From contig SUZC01000005.1 of NCBI GenBank assembly GCA_015060165.1, positions 62,001 through 126,000 of the forward strand: DNA of 64,000 bases, given 5' to 3'. Shown piece after piece: positions 17,956-27,565 of the stretch. The notes below the pieces were generated by a model that did no database searches, was not told the origin of the DNA, and saw only the letters and a program-made list of their open reading frames with translations. The translations under genes and the position numbers were made by a program. Position 1 is the stretch's first letter; every line of letters starts with the position of its first letter. Source of the stretch: Rikenellaceae bacterium. Lineage in GTDB: Bacteria > Bacteroidota > Bacteroidia > Bacteroidales > Rikenellaceae.

Positions 17956-20868
17956 ATGAAGAAATTGTGTTTGTTTACCTCGGTTTTGATGGTTATGTTT
18001 AACCTCTCGGCCCAACAACAGGTAACTACGTTCGAGATGCGTCATTTCAAGAGTGATGCAAAGGCTAATGGCGTAACTGATTTTCATGGTGAGACCGAGG
18101 TGTTCGACACCGACCAGAGAATATCGGCATTGTATAAGTATGCAGATTATGCCTCTAAATTCTGGGGCGATCCAAATCTTGATAAACCTCTGTTTACCGA
18201 TGACGAGGTTCGGGAACGTGTCGCTAAAATCAAAGCTCAGCCGACAACCTCGGTACGCCGTACTCTCTCGCTTGATAATTGGCGCGCATATGGTTATAAG
18301 GCGGGCAAGGAGCAGGCGAAGGCTCAGCAGTGGCAGCTGTGGAGTGCAAAGGGTGCCACTATTGATGATGGTAAATTGGTGCTTGATGGTTCATCGGTGG
18401 AACTTCCGATAGATCCGATTGATTGGCGTTTCAGGATTAAATGCTGGCTGACGGAGTCACCATCGGCCTTCAAACTCTTATTAGAAGGCGAGGGTGGCGA
18501 GCCGATTGTTGTCACTCTGGACGGGGCAAAAACTGGCGCACAGGTCGATGGTAAAACATATTCCGTATCGACAGGTGAGTTAGATTATTTCGAAGTGTAT
18601 GGAGATTTCGAGAATCGCAGGATGTTTGTGTCTTCAGCCAATCAGACCATCATAGAGTTCCCAATAAATGATAAGTTCGGCAATAAGGTTACCTCGTTCT
18701 CGATGTCGGCAGCTGATGGTAGGGCTTCGATTGATAAATTTTCGTTTTATAGCTTCTTCCGTAATGAAAAGACTCCTCATATGCCTTATAGTACCAAACT
18801 TCATTACGATGAAGATTTCAGCGAAGTTCCAACTATGCAGAATTGGGCAGAGCCTAAGTATGATGATTCTAAATGGACGTCAGTTACTTTGCCATCGGTT
18901 CACGGTGGTCAGAGCGTAGCTGGCGAGAGCTATTATCTGCGTACTAAGGTCAAAGTTGGTAACTTTAAGTATGCGCAGCTCGATCTTGAGGCCATCGATC
19001 CCGCTGGTGAGGTTTGGATTAATGGGGTTCCTGCGGCAGTGCTTAAAGGCCGCGAGCCCAAGAGGGTAGATGTCGGAGAGTACCTTATCCCAAATGCGGA
19101 AAATACAATTGCAGTTAGGGTAAAACCCTATTATGCGCATTATCCGATGCAGCACACCTCATCTGACCGAAATATTGGTTGGTTCTTGGGACGCACAAAA
19201 CTTATTCTTACAGAGCAACAAGCGCATATTACCGAAGGCTTGGCGCATACCATTTCACTCACCGATACCGAGGCTGTGCAGGCTCATAAGATTGAAATTC
19301 GCAACGAGGATGTTTTTACAAAAAAGGCGCAGTTGGAGGTTAATTACTATCCTTGGTTCCCTGAGGAGGGTGAGCGTGTAGCGTCGGCTTCGCAAGAGAT
19401 TTTAATTCGCCCCAATGTCAATAATTCTTACGAGTTAAATGTGACGCTGCCATCGCCTAATGTGTGGTCGCCACGTGATCCGCAACTCTATCGTGTAGAG
19501 GTGGTATTGAAAGATGAAAAAGGTAGTCCGATTGATGACTATGTCACCACTACCGGTGTCCGTATAATCGAGCAACGTGAGGGCCTGCTTTATATTAACA
19601 ATAAACCAGAGATGCTCAATGGTGCGCAGAATTTCGGCTACCGTTTGCCTATTGAGAATATCGCCAAACACGTACGTTGTGCCACCGACGAACAGGTTAT
19701 GCGCGATTTTATGATGAGCGAGCAACTCGGAGGCAATATGCTCAGAATTCATATCCACGCCGAGAAGCACGTCTCGGAGGGAGTCAACGATCCTCGCTAT
19801 GCTGAGTATGCCGATCAGTTGGGATTCTATATTTTGTGGCAGAGTGCAGGTTGGATTCGCGAAGGAAATGCCTTCAATGTCGATATCGAGCATTTTCCTG
19901 CCTATATGAAGCGGGTCTATAACCATCCGTCGATTGTTATGTGGGAGGCGAGTAACCACCCCAATCGATTCAAGCAGCACCCATTTTCGGAGACTGAGGA
20001 TTACTTTAATGCTATAATCTCAACCATTATAGCAACCGATACCAGTCGTCTTATATCTCCTACTTCGTTTTGGCAGCACACGCAATATGCAAGCTATCGC
20101 GGTACTAGGGATTTCAAGGGTAATGAGCAAGTTGCGAATCCTCTGCTGATGCACCGAAAAATGACTCGAGGTAGTCAGGATGCATACACTGGTTATGGTG
20201 CGAAATGGAGCAAACTCCGCACGCATCCTTCCGAGTGGGCCAAGGATTGTTTGGCGGCGAAGGATTTGTGTTATTTTAACTTCGAACACGAGGAGTCTGC
20301 GGCACAGCCCAATTGGGCATTGGCTCGCAAAGAACCGTGGTATAAGGTACAATCTTATGAGTGGGATTACGAGAAGGGTAGTATTGGTCGCAGATTACAA
20401 GCCGATGAGTGGCGAGCAAGTCAGGCCTTTCAGGCCTTCTCGGCATGGGAGTCGATGAAGATTCAGACAATGGCCGGTGTCTGCGGATTTTCGTGGTGCT
20501 CTTTGGAGTCGGGTCCAAATATGTTTACATATCAGAAGCCGCTTGTTGACCCGTTCTATGTCCCCAAACTTGCATACCATGCTAATCGTATGGCATTTAA
20601 TAGAATTTGGGCAGCGAGCGACGATGTCGATGTGGTCTATGGCCCGCAAGACGAAATACGTCCGGTTATCTTCAACCTTGAAGATGAGTGCAACGTGAAT
20701 CTCACAGTTGAATTGCAAAATGAGGCGGGTCGAGTGGTTGAGCGTAAAGTGTTCAAGAATGTAAGTGTTCAGGCCGGTCGTAGCGTTACCCGCTTGGATG
20801 CTTTCCGATTCCGCAACAAACGTGAGGGATGCTATTTCGTGGTTTATAAACTTCAAAAGATTGAGTAA
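17956..20868 (+). CDS. Divergent GH2-family glycosidase
   Basis: 970 aa; signal peptide MKKLCLFTSVLMVMFNLSAQ. The layout is jelly-roll, Ig-like and TIM-barrel domains, as in GH2. The barrel strand that normally reads W-S-L-G-N-E reads W-E-A-S-N-H (residues 663-668), so the usual acid/base Glu is His668. A likely nucleophile remains near E777 in NFEHEE. Either another residue supplies the proton or the substrate differs from usual GH2 targets. The start is the ATG at 17956: the frame is open further upstream and overlaps the previous gene, but that part lacks a signal peptide. It is co-transcribed with the esterase. Confidence 0.78.
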   Translation: MKKLCLFTSVLMVMFNLSAQQQVTTFEMRHFKSDAKANGVTDFHGETEVFDTDQRISALYKYADYASKFWGDPNLDKPLFTDDEVRERVAKIKAQPTTSVRRTLSLDNWRAYGYKAGKEQAKAQQWQLWSAKGATIDDGKLVLDGSSVELPIDPIDWRFRIKCWLTESPSAFKLLLEGEGGEPIVVTLDGAKTGAQVDGKTYSVSTGELDYFEVYGDFENRRMFVSSANQTIIEFPINDKFGNKVTSFSMSAADGRASIDKFSFYSFFRNEKTPHMPYSTKLHYDEDFSEVPTMQNWAEPKYDDSKWTSVTLPSVHGGQSVAGESYYLRTKVKVGNFKYAQLDLEAIDPAGEVWINGVPAAVLKGREPKRVDVGEYLIPNAENTIAVRVKPYYAHYPMQHTSSDRNIGWFLGRTKLILTEQQAHITEGLAHTISLTDTEAVQAHKIEIRNEDVFTKKAQLEVNYYPWFPEEGERVASASQEILIRPNVNNSYELNVTLPSPNVWSPRDPQLYRVEVVLKDEKGSPIDDYVTTTGVRIIEQREGLLYINNKPEMLNGAQNFGYRLPIENIAKHVRCATDEQVMRDFMMSEQLGGNMLRIHIHAEKHVSEGVNDPRYAEYADQLGFYILWQSAGWIREGNAFNVDIEHFPAYMKRVYNHPSIVMWEASNHPNRFKQHPFSETEDYFNAIISTIIATDTSRLISPTSFWQHTQYASYRGTRDFKGNEQVANPLLMHRKMTRGSQDAYTGYGAKWSKLRTHPSEWAKDCLAAKDLCYFNFEHEESAAQPNWALARKEPWYKVQSYEWDYEKGSIGRRLQADEWRASQAFQAFSAWESMKIQTMAGVCGFSWCSLESGPNMFTYQKPLVDPFYVPKLAYHANRMAFNRIWAASDDVDVVYGPQDEIRPVIFNLEDECNVNLTVELQNEAGRVVERKVFKNVSVQAGRSVTRLDAFRFRNKREGCYFVVYKLQKIE

Positions 20869-20885
20869 TTTAATTTGTGCCAGAT

Positions 20886-22337
20886 ATGTTAAAGAGTCTA
20901 AATAAGTCAACCGTAACCAAACAAGAACATCCTGTTAAGGTTTTGCAATTTGGCGAGGGTAACTTCTTGCGAGCATTTGCCGATTGGGCAATTGATGTTG
21001 CAAATGAAAAGGGGGTGACTAATGCCGGAGTCGTTGTGTGTAAACCTCGACCTGCTGCAGCTGGACATCAGCAGGTGCTCAATACGCTTCGGACGCAGGA
21101 TAATATGTTTCACGTCTGTTTGGAGGGCGTCGAGAGTGGTCAGCCCAAGCGCGAAATACGTTTGGTGAGGAGTGTTGCCGATTCGATAAATCCATACGAA
21201 GAGTACGCCGCCTACGAAGGTTATATTCTCTCGCCCGACCTTCAACTCATAATTTCGAATACCACCGAGGCCGGTATCCGATACGAGGAAGATGACGATA
21301 TCTACGACCTCCCTCCTGCATCATATCCGGCTAAGATGACGTCGTTGTTGTATCGTCGATATAAGCATTACGAGGGTGATCCGACAAAGGGCCTGGTTGT
21401 GATATGTTGCGAGCTTATCGAGGATAATGGTACGCGTTTGAAAGAGTATGTTTTGCGTCACGCGAAGCGTAATAATCTGGAACAAGGGTTTGTTGATTGG
21501 ATTGAAGGCTCTTGTTCTTTCTGCGATTCGCTTGTCGACCGCATCGTGTCGGGATTCCCTCATGATAGAGCCGATGAAATGAAGCAGGAGATTGGTTACG
21601 ATGATAACGCAATTGTCGTGGGCGAATTGTATCATTTGTGGGTTATTGGTGGTGATGGCTATGAGCGTGCCAAAGAGCTGCTTCCTCTCGATGAAGCTGG
21701 TTTGAATGTCGTGTTTACTCCTTCGGTAAAGAGCTTTCGAGATAAAAAGGTGCGCATACTCAACGGATCACATACGGGTATGGTCGCTATAGGATTGCTT
21801 ATGGGATGCCAAACCGTTTTGGATGCTTTCAATACACCTGATATAGAACGATTTGTTAAGAAGATGGTCACTGAGGATGTCCTTCCGATGATTTATGAGG
21901 ATAGGGCCGAACTTGAAGCTTTTGCCTCGGGTATATTGGAGCGATTCTATAATCCGTATATTAAGCATATGCTCAAGTCCATATCGTTGAATTCGCTGTC
22001 GAAATGGGAGGCTCGCAATTATCCGACTTTGTTGGATAATTGGATTCGCTTGGGTCGTGTTGCCGAGTGTGAGTGTTTAACTTTTGCAGCGTTGATGGCC
22101 TATTATGGTCCCAATAGTGGTTTCCAGCCCGACGATACGCCCGAACATATAGCCTATATCCGTAGTAACTGGAATCCGGATAACCTCTATTCAACGGTGT
22201 ACAAAATTGTGAATGAGAGTGGAATTTTTACAGCGAACTTTTCTGAGATTTCCGGATTTGAATCAGTAGTTACGATGTATTTGGAGAGCATCGAGCAGCA
22301 GGGTATGGCTGCAACGTTGAAGAGATTTTTGGGGTAG
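20886..22337 (+). CDS. uxaB: Tagaturonate reductase (altronate oxidoreductase)
   Basis: About 483 aa. The VLQFGEGNFLRAF start and the later KVRILNGSHTG block are those of the mannitol dehydrogenase-like family to which UxaB belongs; the length fits. It reduces D-tagaturonate to D-altronate with NADH in galacturonate breakdown. I start at the ATG at 20886; a GTG at 20877 is in frame. It lies 17 bases after the GH2 stop and is followed by uxaA, so secreted and cytosolic steps share one message. Confidence 0.88.
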   Translation: MLKSLNKSTVTKQEHPVKVLQFGEGNFLRAFADWAIDVANEKGVTNAGVVVCKPRPAAAGHQQVLNTLRTQDNMFHVCLEGVESGQPKREIRLVRSVADSINPYEEYAAYEGYILSPDLQLIISNTTEAGIRYEEDDDIYDLPPASYPAKMTSLLYRRYKHYEGDPTKGLVVICCELIEDNGTRLKEYVLRHAKRNNLEQGFVDWIEGSCSFCDSLVDRIVSGFPHDRADEMKQEIGYDDNAIVVGELYHLWVIGGDGYERAKELLPLDEAGLNVVFTPSVKSFRDKKVRILNGSHTGMVAIGLLMGCQTVLDAFNTPDIERFVKKMVTEDVLPMIYEDRAELEAFASGILERFYNPYIKHMLKSISLNSLSKWEARNYPTLLDNWIRLGRVAECECLTFAALMAYYGPNSGFQPDDTPEHIAYIRSNWNPDNLYSTVYKIVNESGIFTANFSEISGFESVVTMYLESIEQQGMAATLKRFLG

Positions 22338-22382
22338 AGATTCACTCTGCTTAATCGAAAACACCCTATTGTGAACTGATTT

Positions 22383-23879
22383 ATGAAAAGATATTTGAAA
22401 ATACACATATCGGATAATGTGGCTGTCGCCGTAGCTGACGATTTGAAGCGAGGCGAGGAGATTTTGGTCGATGGTCATAGGATTGTCCTTCGTGATGATA
22501 TTGCTCGCGGTCATAAATTTGCGCTTGAAGATCTCGCTGCGGGCCAGGATATTATCAAATATGGTTATCCGATTGGGCGTTTAACGCAGTCGGTGGGGCA
22601 AGGTGAGTGGATTCATTCCCATAATTTGACTACAAATCTAAGCGATAATCTCGAATACGACTATTTGCCTAAAACATATAAAGTCAGCTATTCAAGAGAT
22701 GAATCTCTGCGTGTTATGGGATATCTTAGAACAGACGGTCGAATGGGTGTGCGCAACGAATTGTGGATTGTCCCGACTGTTGGATGTGTAAATGGTCAGG
22801 CGCAGGCTATCGCAGGGCGTATAAAGCGGGAGTGTGATTGTTCGCATTTGGATGATGTGCGGGTATATACCCATAATTATGGGTGTTCGCAGCTTGGCGA
22901 GGATCACTTCAATACCCAGCGAGCTTTGGCTGCATTGATCAAGCACCCCAATGCAGGAGGTGTATTGGTGCTTGGGCTTGGTTGCGAAAACAATCAGGTC
23001 GATTCACTCAAAGAGCTTTTAGGGGAGTACGATGCTCAAAGAGTTCGCTTCTTGGTGGCGCAAGAGGTTGAGGATGAGATAGAGACGGGATTTGAAATTT
23101 GTCGTCAGTTGGTTGATAATATGCAGGACGATGTGCGTGAACCGCTGCCTTTGAGCTATCTGCGTGTGGGTCTGAAATGTGGTGGCTCCGACGGTTTGTC
23201 AGGAATTACGGCGAATCCTTTGGTGGGTGAATTCTCCGATTGGCTTATTGCGCAAGGTGGTACGACGATCCTAACCGAGGTCCCCGAAATGTTTGGTGCT
23301 GAGACCATTCTGATGAATCGAGCTGCGAGCCGTGATGTGTTTCAGCGTACGGTGAAACTTATAAACGAATTTAAAGATTATTTCCGTAGTTATAATCAAC
23401 CCGTTTACGAAAATCCATCGCCAGGTAATCGTCGTGGCGGTATAACTACATTGGAGGAGAAATCACTGGGTTGTGTGCAGAAGGGTGGTTGCCAGCCTGT
23501 TGTTGATGTGCTGGGTTATTGTGAGCAGATTAGTCGGGAAGGCCTAAATTTGTTGCAAGCACCGGGAAATGATATGGTCGCTTCATCTGCGTTGGCGTTG
23601 TCTGGTTGCCAAATAGTGTTGTTTACGACAGGCCGAGGCACTCCATTTGGGACATTCGTGCCTACAATGAAGATATCGACAAATAGTGAGCTTGCTCGTT
23701 TTAAATCGAATTGGATGGATTTCGATGCTGGTGCCTTGGTCGATGAAAATATCTCACAATCAGATATTCTAACAGACTTAATTGAAGAGATTTTGTTGGT
23801 AGCCAATGGTAAAAAACTAAAACACGAAGTCTCCGGCTTCAAGGAGCTTGCAATCTTCAAAAATGGCGTTACGCTTTGA
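22383..23879 (+). CDS. uxaA: Altronate dehydratase
   Basis: 498 aa. The small N-terminal SAF-type domain (to about residue 95) has HKFALEDLAAGQDIIKYGYPIG. The large domain has GYLRTDGRMGVRN, THNYGCSQL and LKCGGSDGLSGITANP, typical of UxaA/GarD dehydratases, with cysteines for metal binding. It converts D-altronate to 2-keto-3-deoxygluconate. With uxaB it gives two consecutive steps of the galacturonate route. The uronate isomerase, KDG kinase and aldolase are not in the window. A strong terminator follows the stop. Confidence 0.9.
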   Translation: MKRYLKIHISDNVAVAVADDLKRGEEILVDGHRIVLRDDIARGHKFALEDLAAGQDIIKYGYPIGRLTQSVGQGEWIHSHNLTTNLSDNLEYDYLPKTYKVSYSRDESLRVMGYLRTDGRMGVRNELWIVPTVGCVNGQAQAIAGRIKRECDCSHLDDVRVYTHNYGCSQLGEDHFNTQRALAALIKHPNAGGVLVLGLGCENNQVDSLKELLGEYDAQRVRFLVAQEVEDEIETGFEICRQLVDNMQDDVREPLPLSYLRVGLKCGGSDGLSGITANPLVGEFSDWLIAQGGTTILTEVPEMFGAETILMNRAASRDVFQRTVKLINEFKDYFRSYNQPVYENPSPGNRRGGITTLEEKSLGCVQKGGCQPVVDVLGYCEQISREGLNLLQAPGNDMVASSALALSGCQIVLFTTGRGTPFGTFVPTMKISTNSELARFKSNWMDFDAGALVDENISQSDILTDLIEEILLVANGKKLKHEVSGFKELAIFKNGVTL

Positions 23880-23916
23880 CGTCAGAATAATTTATAGATA
23901 AAATTTGCAAATTTTA

Positions 23917-23949
23917 AATTACGACAATTTTTCTGTCGTAATTTTTTTT
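23917..23949 (+). terminator. Terminator of the esterase/uxa operon
   Basis: AATTACGACA / TGTCGTAATT form a perfect 10-bp stem followed by a run of T, 37 bases past the uxaA stop. Confidence 0.88.
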
Positions 23950-24315
23950 ATGCGTATATAGAGGTTGTTTCGCCTTTAGAGCTAATATTATATATATAGG
24001 TATATAAGGGATGTATTATTCTATATAAGAATTTATTTTGAATTAGTTATTGTGCGTAAAAAAGATAAATATGAATTTATCGCATACTCGTAATACGTTG
24101 ATAAATAGTTGATTGGAATTTTATGTAGTTCTAAATGTCTACATAAAATTGCATAAATACTTAAAAAGTATAACTGATTCATCTCTATAAAAGAGATATT
24201 TTTTCTGTACTGCAAAAAAAATATAAAGTTTCTTAAATATCAAAATAATTGCAAAAAAATATTATAAAAATTAACAATATAACTCTTAATTGTGGGATTA
24301 AGGATTAAGGTGGTT

Positions 24316-24348
24316 CCCGCGCGATGTGAATCGTGCGGGATTTTTTTT
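24316..24348 (+). terminator. Strong orphan terminator
   Basis: Arms CCCGCGCGAT and ATCGTGCGGG (one G-T), loop GTGA, then eight T. It ends no known gene on + and stands just before the patatin promoter. Confidence 0.8.
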
Positions 24349-24367
24349 CGCTTAGGCGGGAAATTTG

Positions 24368-24375
24368 TACCTTTG
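24368..24375 (+). promoter_or_regulatory. -7 box of patatin gene
   Basis: TACCTTTG fits the consensus. It is 18 bases before the ATG, giving a leader of about a dozen bases; the -33 region falls in the T-run of the preceding terminator. Confidence 0.5.
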
Positions 24376-24393
24376 CCCTGAAATTTCGATGCT

Positions 24394-25242
24394 ATGACAG
24401 AATTCAGAATGACAGAGCGGTCGGGGTTGGTGCTCGAAGGTGGCGGTATGCGCGGAGTATTCACCTGCGGCGTGTTAGACAACCTGATGGATAGGGGAGT
24501 GAGGTTCCCTTATACGATTGGTGTGAGTGCAGGTGCGTGCAATGGTTTGTCGTATATGTCGGGGCAGCGTGGGCGTGCGAAGTATAGCAATATAGACCTT
24601 TTGCAGAAGTATCACTACATAGGGCTGAAACAGTGGCTTACAAAGGGCAATATAATGGATTTTGACCTGCTTTTTCATACCTTCCCCGAGCAGATTATTC
24701 CCTACGATTATGGGCGTTTTGCGGCCTGCAAGGAGCATTTTGAGATGGTTACGACCGATTGTCGTACTGGCGAGGCCTGTTACTTCGAGGAGAAACGAGA
24801 TCCCGTAAGGATAATCGATATTGTGAAGGCATCAAGCAGCCTGCCTTTTGTGTCGCCGATAAGTTATGTCGACGGCCGTCCTATGATGGATGGCGGTGTG
24901 GCCGATTCTATTCCGTTGGGTCGTGCCCGCGAACTCGGTTATGATAATAATGTGGTTGTGCTGACTCGCAATAAAGGTTATCGCAAACCCTCAAAACCTG
25001 TGTTTGTGCCGCCATTTGCATATCGTAAGTATCCTGAACTCCGTCGGGCCATACGTGCCAGAAATGGAGTGTATAACGAGCAGGTGGAACTTATCGAGGC
25101 GTTGGAGGCTGCAGGTGAGTTGGTGGTAATACGACCGGAGCGACCAATCGAGGTGGGGCGTATGGAACGAGATGCAGGAAAATTATTGGCGCTATATGAT
25201 GAGGGTTATAGCTGCGCTGCCAAGATAGATTTCATCGAGTGA
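24394..25242 (+). CDS. Patatin-like phospholipase
   Basis: 282 aa. The oxyanion-hole LEGGGMRG is at 14-21, the nucleophile elbow GVSAG has Ser45, and the catalytic Asp is D166 in DGG. This is the Ser-Asp dyad of bacterial patatin/RssA-type lipid acyl hydrolases. No signal peptide is present, so it is probably cytosolic or membrane-associated. A second in-frame ATG lies five codons in. The gene is monocistronic. Confidence 0.88.
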   Translation: MTEFRMTERSGLVLEGGGMRGVFTCGVLDNLMDRGVRFPYTIGVSAGACNGLSYMSGQRGRAKYSNIDLLQKYHYIGLKQWLTKGNIMDFDLLFHTFPEQIIPYDYGRFAACKEHFEMVTTDCRTGEACYFEEKRDPVRIIDIVKASSSLPFVSPISYVDGRPMMDGGVADSIPLGRARELGYDNNVVVLTRNKGYRKPSKPVFVPPFAYRKYPELRRAIRARNGVYNEQVELIEALEAAGELVVIRPERPIEVGRMERDAGKLLALYDEGYSCAAKIDFIE

Positions 25243-25318
25243 TTTTTCGGTTATTTAGCCGATTATGAGGCGTTGTTATTGTTGAGCTGTTGCGATTGTT
25301 ATCGTTCAGTGTAAAAAA

Positions 25319-25348
25319 ATCCCGCAAAGCTGTGTTGCTCTGCGGGAT
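25319..25348. terminator. Bidirectional terminator
   Basis: ATCCCGCA / TGCGGGAT arms flanked by A on the left and T on the right, between convergent genes. Confidence 0.85.
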
Positions 25349-25375
25349 TTCTCGTTTGTATTATACGTCGAAGAA

Positions 25376-26281
25376 TTACTTCTTCTTGTTGTAGTACTTC
25401 TTGTATGCGTCCTTTGCCAAATCCTCGATGTACTTCTTAGTCTTGAGGATATAGTCGCTGTTGTCGCCACCGAGCTCGCACTCGATTGTCATAACACCCT
25501 CAAAACCAATCTCTGCCAAAGCCTTCATCACGCCAGGGAAGTCAACGTCACCCTCGGGAATCTTAGTCTCGCGGCCAAGATGGTAGGGGTTAGTTGGGTA
25601 CTTACCGTCCTTGATGTGCAACTCCTTAAGCAATGGACCAAACTGGTAGATAGCATCTACTGGGTTGCTCTTGCCATAAAGAATCAAGTTTGCGGTATCG
25701 CAGTTAACGAAGATGTTGCCTGTGCCGATATCCTGAATTGCGCGGATAAGAGTAGTAGCAGTCTCCTGGCCAGTCTCGCAGAAAATCATCACGCCTCTAT
25801 CCTTTGCATACTGGCACAAATCTCTCATTACCTCAATGAAGCCTGGATACAACTCGTTAGTAGGCTCCTCGGGAATGAAGCCGAAGTGAGAGTGCATAGC
25901 GGGAATACCTGCCATTGCGCAGAAATCAACTGCTCTCTTGTGCAAATCGAGATACTTAACGCGATTCAATGGAGGAACCAAACCGATAGTTGATGGGCCC
26001 TCTGTGAAATTCCAACGACAGTTGGGAGTAAGGCACATAAGAGTACTGATTTTGATGTCGTACTTTGCCTGCAACTCCTTCAAAAGGTCGGCATCTTTCT
26101 GAGTCCAGTTAGAGTTATAACCTGTCTGGCAAGCCTTGAAACCTGCGTCGTGCAATTTCTTGAATGTAGCCTCTGGGTCCTTACCCATACCGCCCAACAA
26201 ACCAACTGTTACATTCTGTGCCTCGGCAGTCATACCTGCCAAGAGCAACAATGTGCATAATATTTTACTAATGAATTTCAT
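25376..26281 (-). CDS. Secreted sugar-phosphate-isomerase-like TIM barrel (AP endonuclease 2 family)
   Basis: 301 aa with signal peptide MKFISKILCTLLLLAGMTAEA. The core is the xylose-isomerase-like TIM barrel: HSHFGFIPEEP, CETGQET and the metal-site run ELHIKDGK then TIECELGGD near the C-terminus. Members are isomerases or epimerases, or lyases acting on keto-sugars. It is second in a minus-strand pair, 18 bases after the Gfo/Idh gene, and both carry export signals. They may therefore act in sequence on a glycoside outside the cytoplasm. Substrate unknown. Confidence 0.8.
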   Translation of the reverse strand: MKFISKILCTLLLLAGMTAEAQNVTVGLLGGMGKDPEATFKKLHDAGFKACQTGYNSNWTQKDADLLKELQAKYDIKISTLMCLTPNCRWNFTEGPSTIGLVPPLNRVKYLDLHKRAVDFCAMAGIPAMHSHFGFIPEEPTNELYPGFIEVMRDLCQYAKDRGVMIFCETGQETATTLIRAIQDIGTGNIFVNCDTANLILYGKSNPVDAIYQFGPLLKELHIKDGKYPTNPYHLGRETKIPEGDVDFPGVMKALAEIGFEGVMTIECELGGDNSDYILKTKKYIEDLAKDAYKKYYNKKK

Positions 26282-26299
26282 CTTAAAGTCGATTTAAAA

Positions 26300-27514
26300 T
26301 TAAAACTTACTCAAATCGGGCTGGTTACCGTAGCGCTGCTTGCTCTTAATAAGCTCGTCCCAAGTGAGTTTCTCACCCTTAGCTGCGGCCTCACGACCCA
26401 AAATAGCCATAAGTGTAGAGTTACAGCCTGCCTCAATCTGGTTGATGTAGTTGCCGCTAATGATACTGTCGATGAATGACTTACCCTTGTTAGGATCGGC
26501 ATCGCCCAATGCGTTCTTCACACCTGAATCCCACTTGTTCTCGCCTGTGATGAATACACCACCGTCGTACTTAGCCTCAGCTGTACCCTTCTCACCGAAG
26601 AAACGTGCTACTACGCCACCCGATGCAGAACCAACTGATGTCTGCTGTACCATTACGTTGATATCCTCTGGATATTTGTAAAGCACCTGATAGTTGGTGT
26701 TGAAGTTACCATACTCGCATTTTACACCCTTACGGCTGCTATGGCCAACAGCGTAGATAGGATTAGCCTTCAATACCTCGCGGCAGATATCCATTACGTG
26801 GATAGCCTGGTCATTATATGTACCACCTGAAAGCTCCAAATACTGGAAGTGGTGACGGATACGGAACTCATCATCCTCAACTGCTGGCTTCTTGCCAGCA
26901 CCGCCGCCTGAGTTGTAGTAGAGCTGAGCAGCTACGATCTTACCGATATCACCATTGTGAACGCGGCGAATCATCTCGTCGTAAGCCGAAGAGTGGCGAA
27001 CCTGGAATCCCATTACGAGTGAACGATCCTTAACGCCCTGAGCAGCCTTAATCATGCGCAACGCACCGTAAGCATCGGGAGCAGCTGGCTTCTCGCAATA
27101 TACGTGCTTGTGAGCCTTAACAGCAGCCTCGAAAATGAATGGGTGAGCGTATGCGGGAGTTGCGATAACAACAGCGTCAACATTGTCGTCCTTCAAGAGC
27201 TCCTTGTAGGCATTCTTGCCAACGTAGATATTCTTCTCAGCGATATTGGGTAAACCCTTTGCCTTGTTAAGATTGTTCAAGTGTGGGAGTACCTTGTCGA
27301 TACGATCACGGAATAGATCAGCCAAAGCGTACAACTCAACATTGTTGTTGCGGCTCATTGCTGTAATAACGCCGTAAGTACCACGGTTACCTGTTCCGAT
27401 AAAGCCAATACGAATTGGGCGGTTGATCTTCTCGCCTGCCATTGCGCCCAAAGGCTTAATCATAGAGAAAGCAGCAGATGCTGCAAAAACCTTCAGAAAG
27501 TCTCTTCTGTCCAT
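26300..27514 (-). CDS. Tat-exported Gfo/Idh/MocA oxidoreductase
   Basis: 404 aa. The N-terminus MDRRDFLKVFAASAAF is a twin-arginine signal, fitting export with bound NAD(P). The Rossmann motif GFIGTGNRG starts near residue 38 and CEKPAAPD is the family EKP motif. The C-terminal half has GGTYNDQAIHVMDICREV. Exported members of this family can oxidise sugars at C3 or act with internally recycled NAD. Paired with the secreted TIM-barrel gene, it fits a 3-keto type glycoside attack, which is inference. It is first in its operon and has a good promoter match upstream. Confidence 0.85.
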   Translation of the reverse strand: MDRRDFLKVFAASAAFSMIKPLGAMAGEKINRPIRIGFIGTGNRGTYGVITAMSRNNNVELYALADLFRDRIDKVLPHLNNLNKAKGLPNIAEKNIYVGKNAYKELLKDDNVDAVVIATPAYAHPFIFEAAVKAHKHVYCEKPAAPDAYGALRMIKAAQGVKDRSLVMGFQVRHSSAYDEMIRRVHNGDIGKIVAAQLYYNSGGGAGKKPAVEDDEFRIRHHFQYLELSGGTYNDQAIHVMDICREVLKANPIYAVGHSSRKGVKCEYGNFNTNYQVLYKYPEDINVMVQQTSVGSASGGVVARFFGEKGTAEAKYDGGVFITGENKWDSGVKNALGDADPNKGKSFIDSIISGNYINQIEAGCNSTLMAILGREAAAKGEKLTWDELIKSKQRYGNQPDLSKF

Positions 27515-27565
27515 ATGTTATAAATTTTAGGTTGATAAATTTCTGTTTTTTGGCAAAACTATGTG

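Larger units (their letters stand above)
23950..24393. other. AT-rich gene-free stretch with stacked hairpins
   Basis: No gene fits here. I see a perfect 12-bp inverted repeat (24117-24128 with 24139-24150), a terminator-like hairpin ATCTCT/AGAGAT followed by T (24181-24204), and a strong GC-rich terminator at 24316-24348. Since uxaA already has its own terminator, these may end one or two short non-coding transcripts; no promoter was found for them. Confidence 0.4.
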
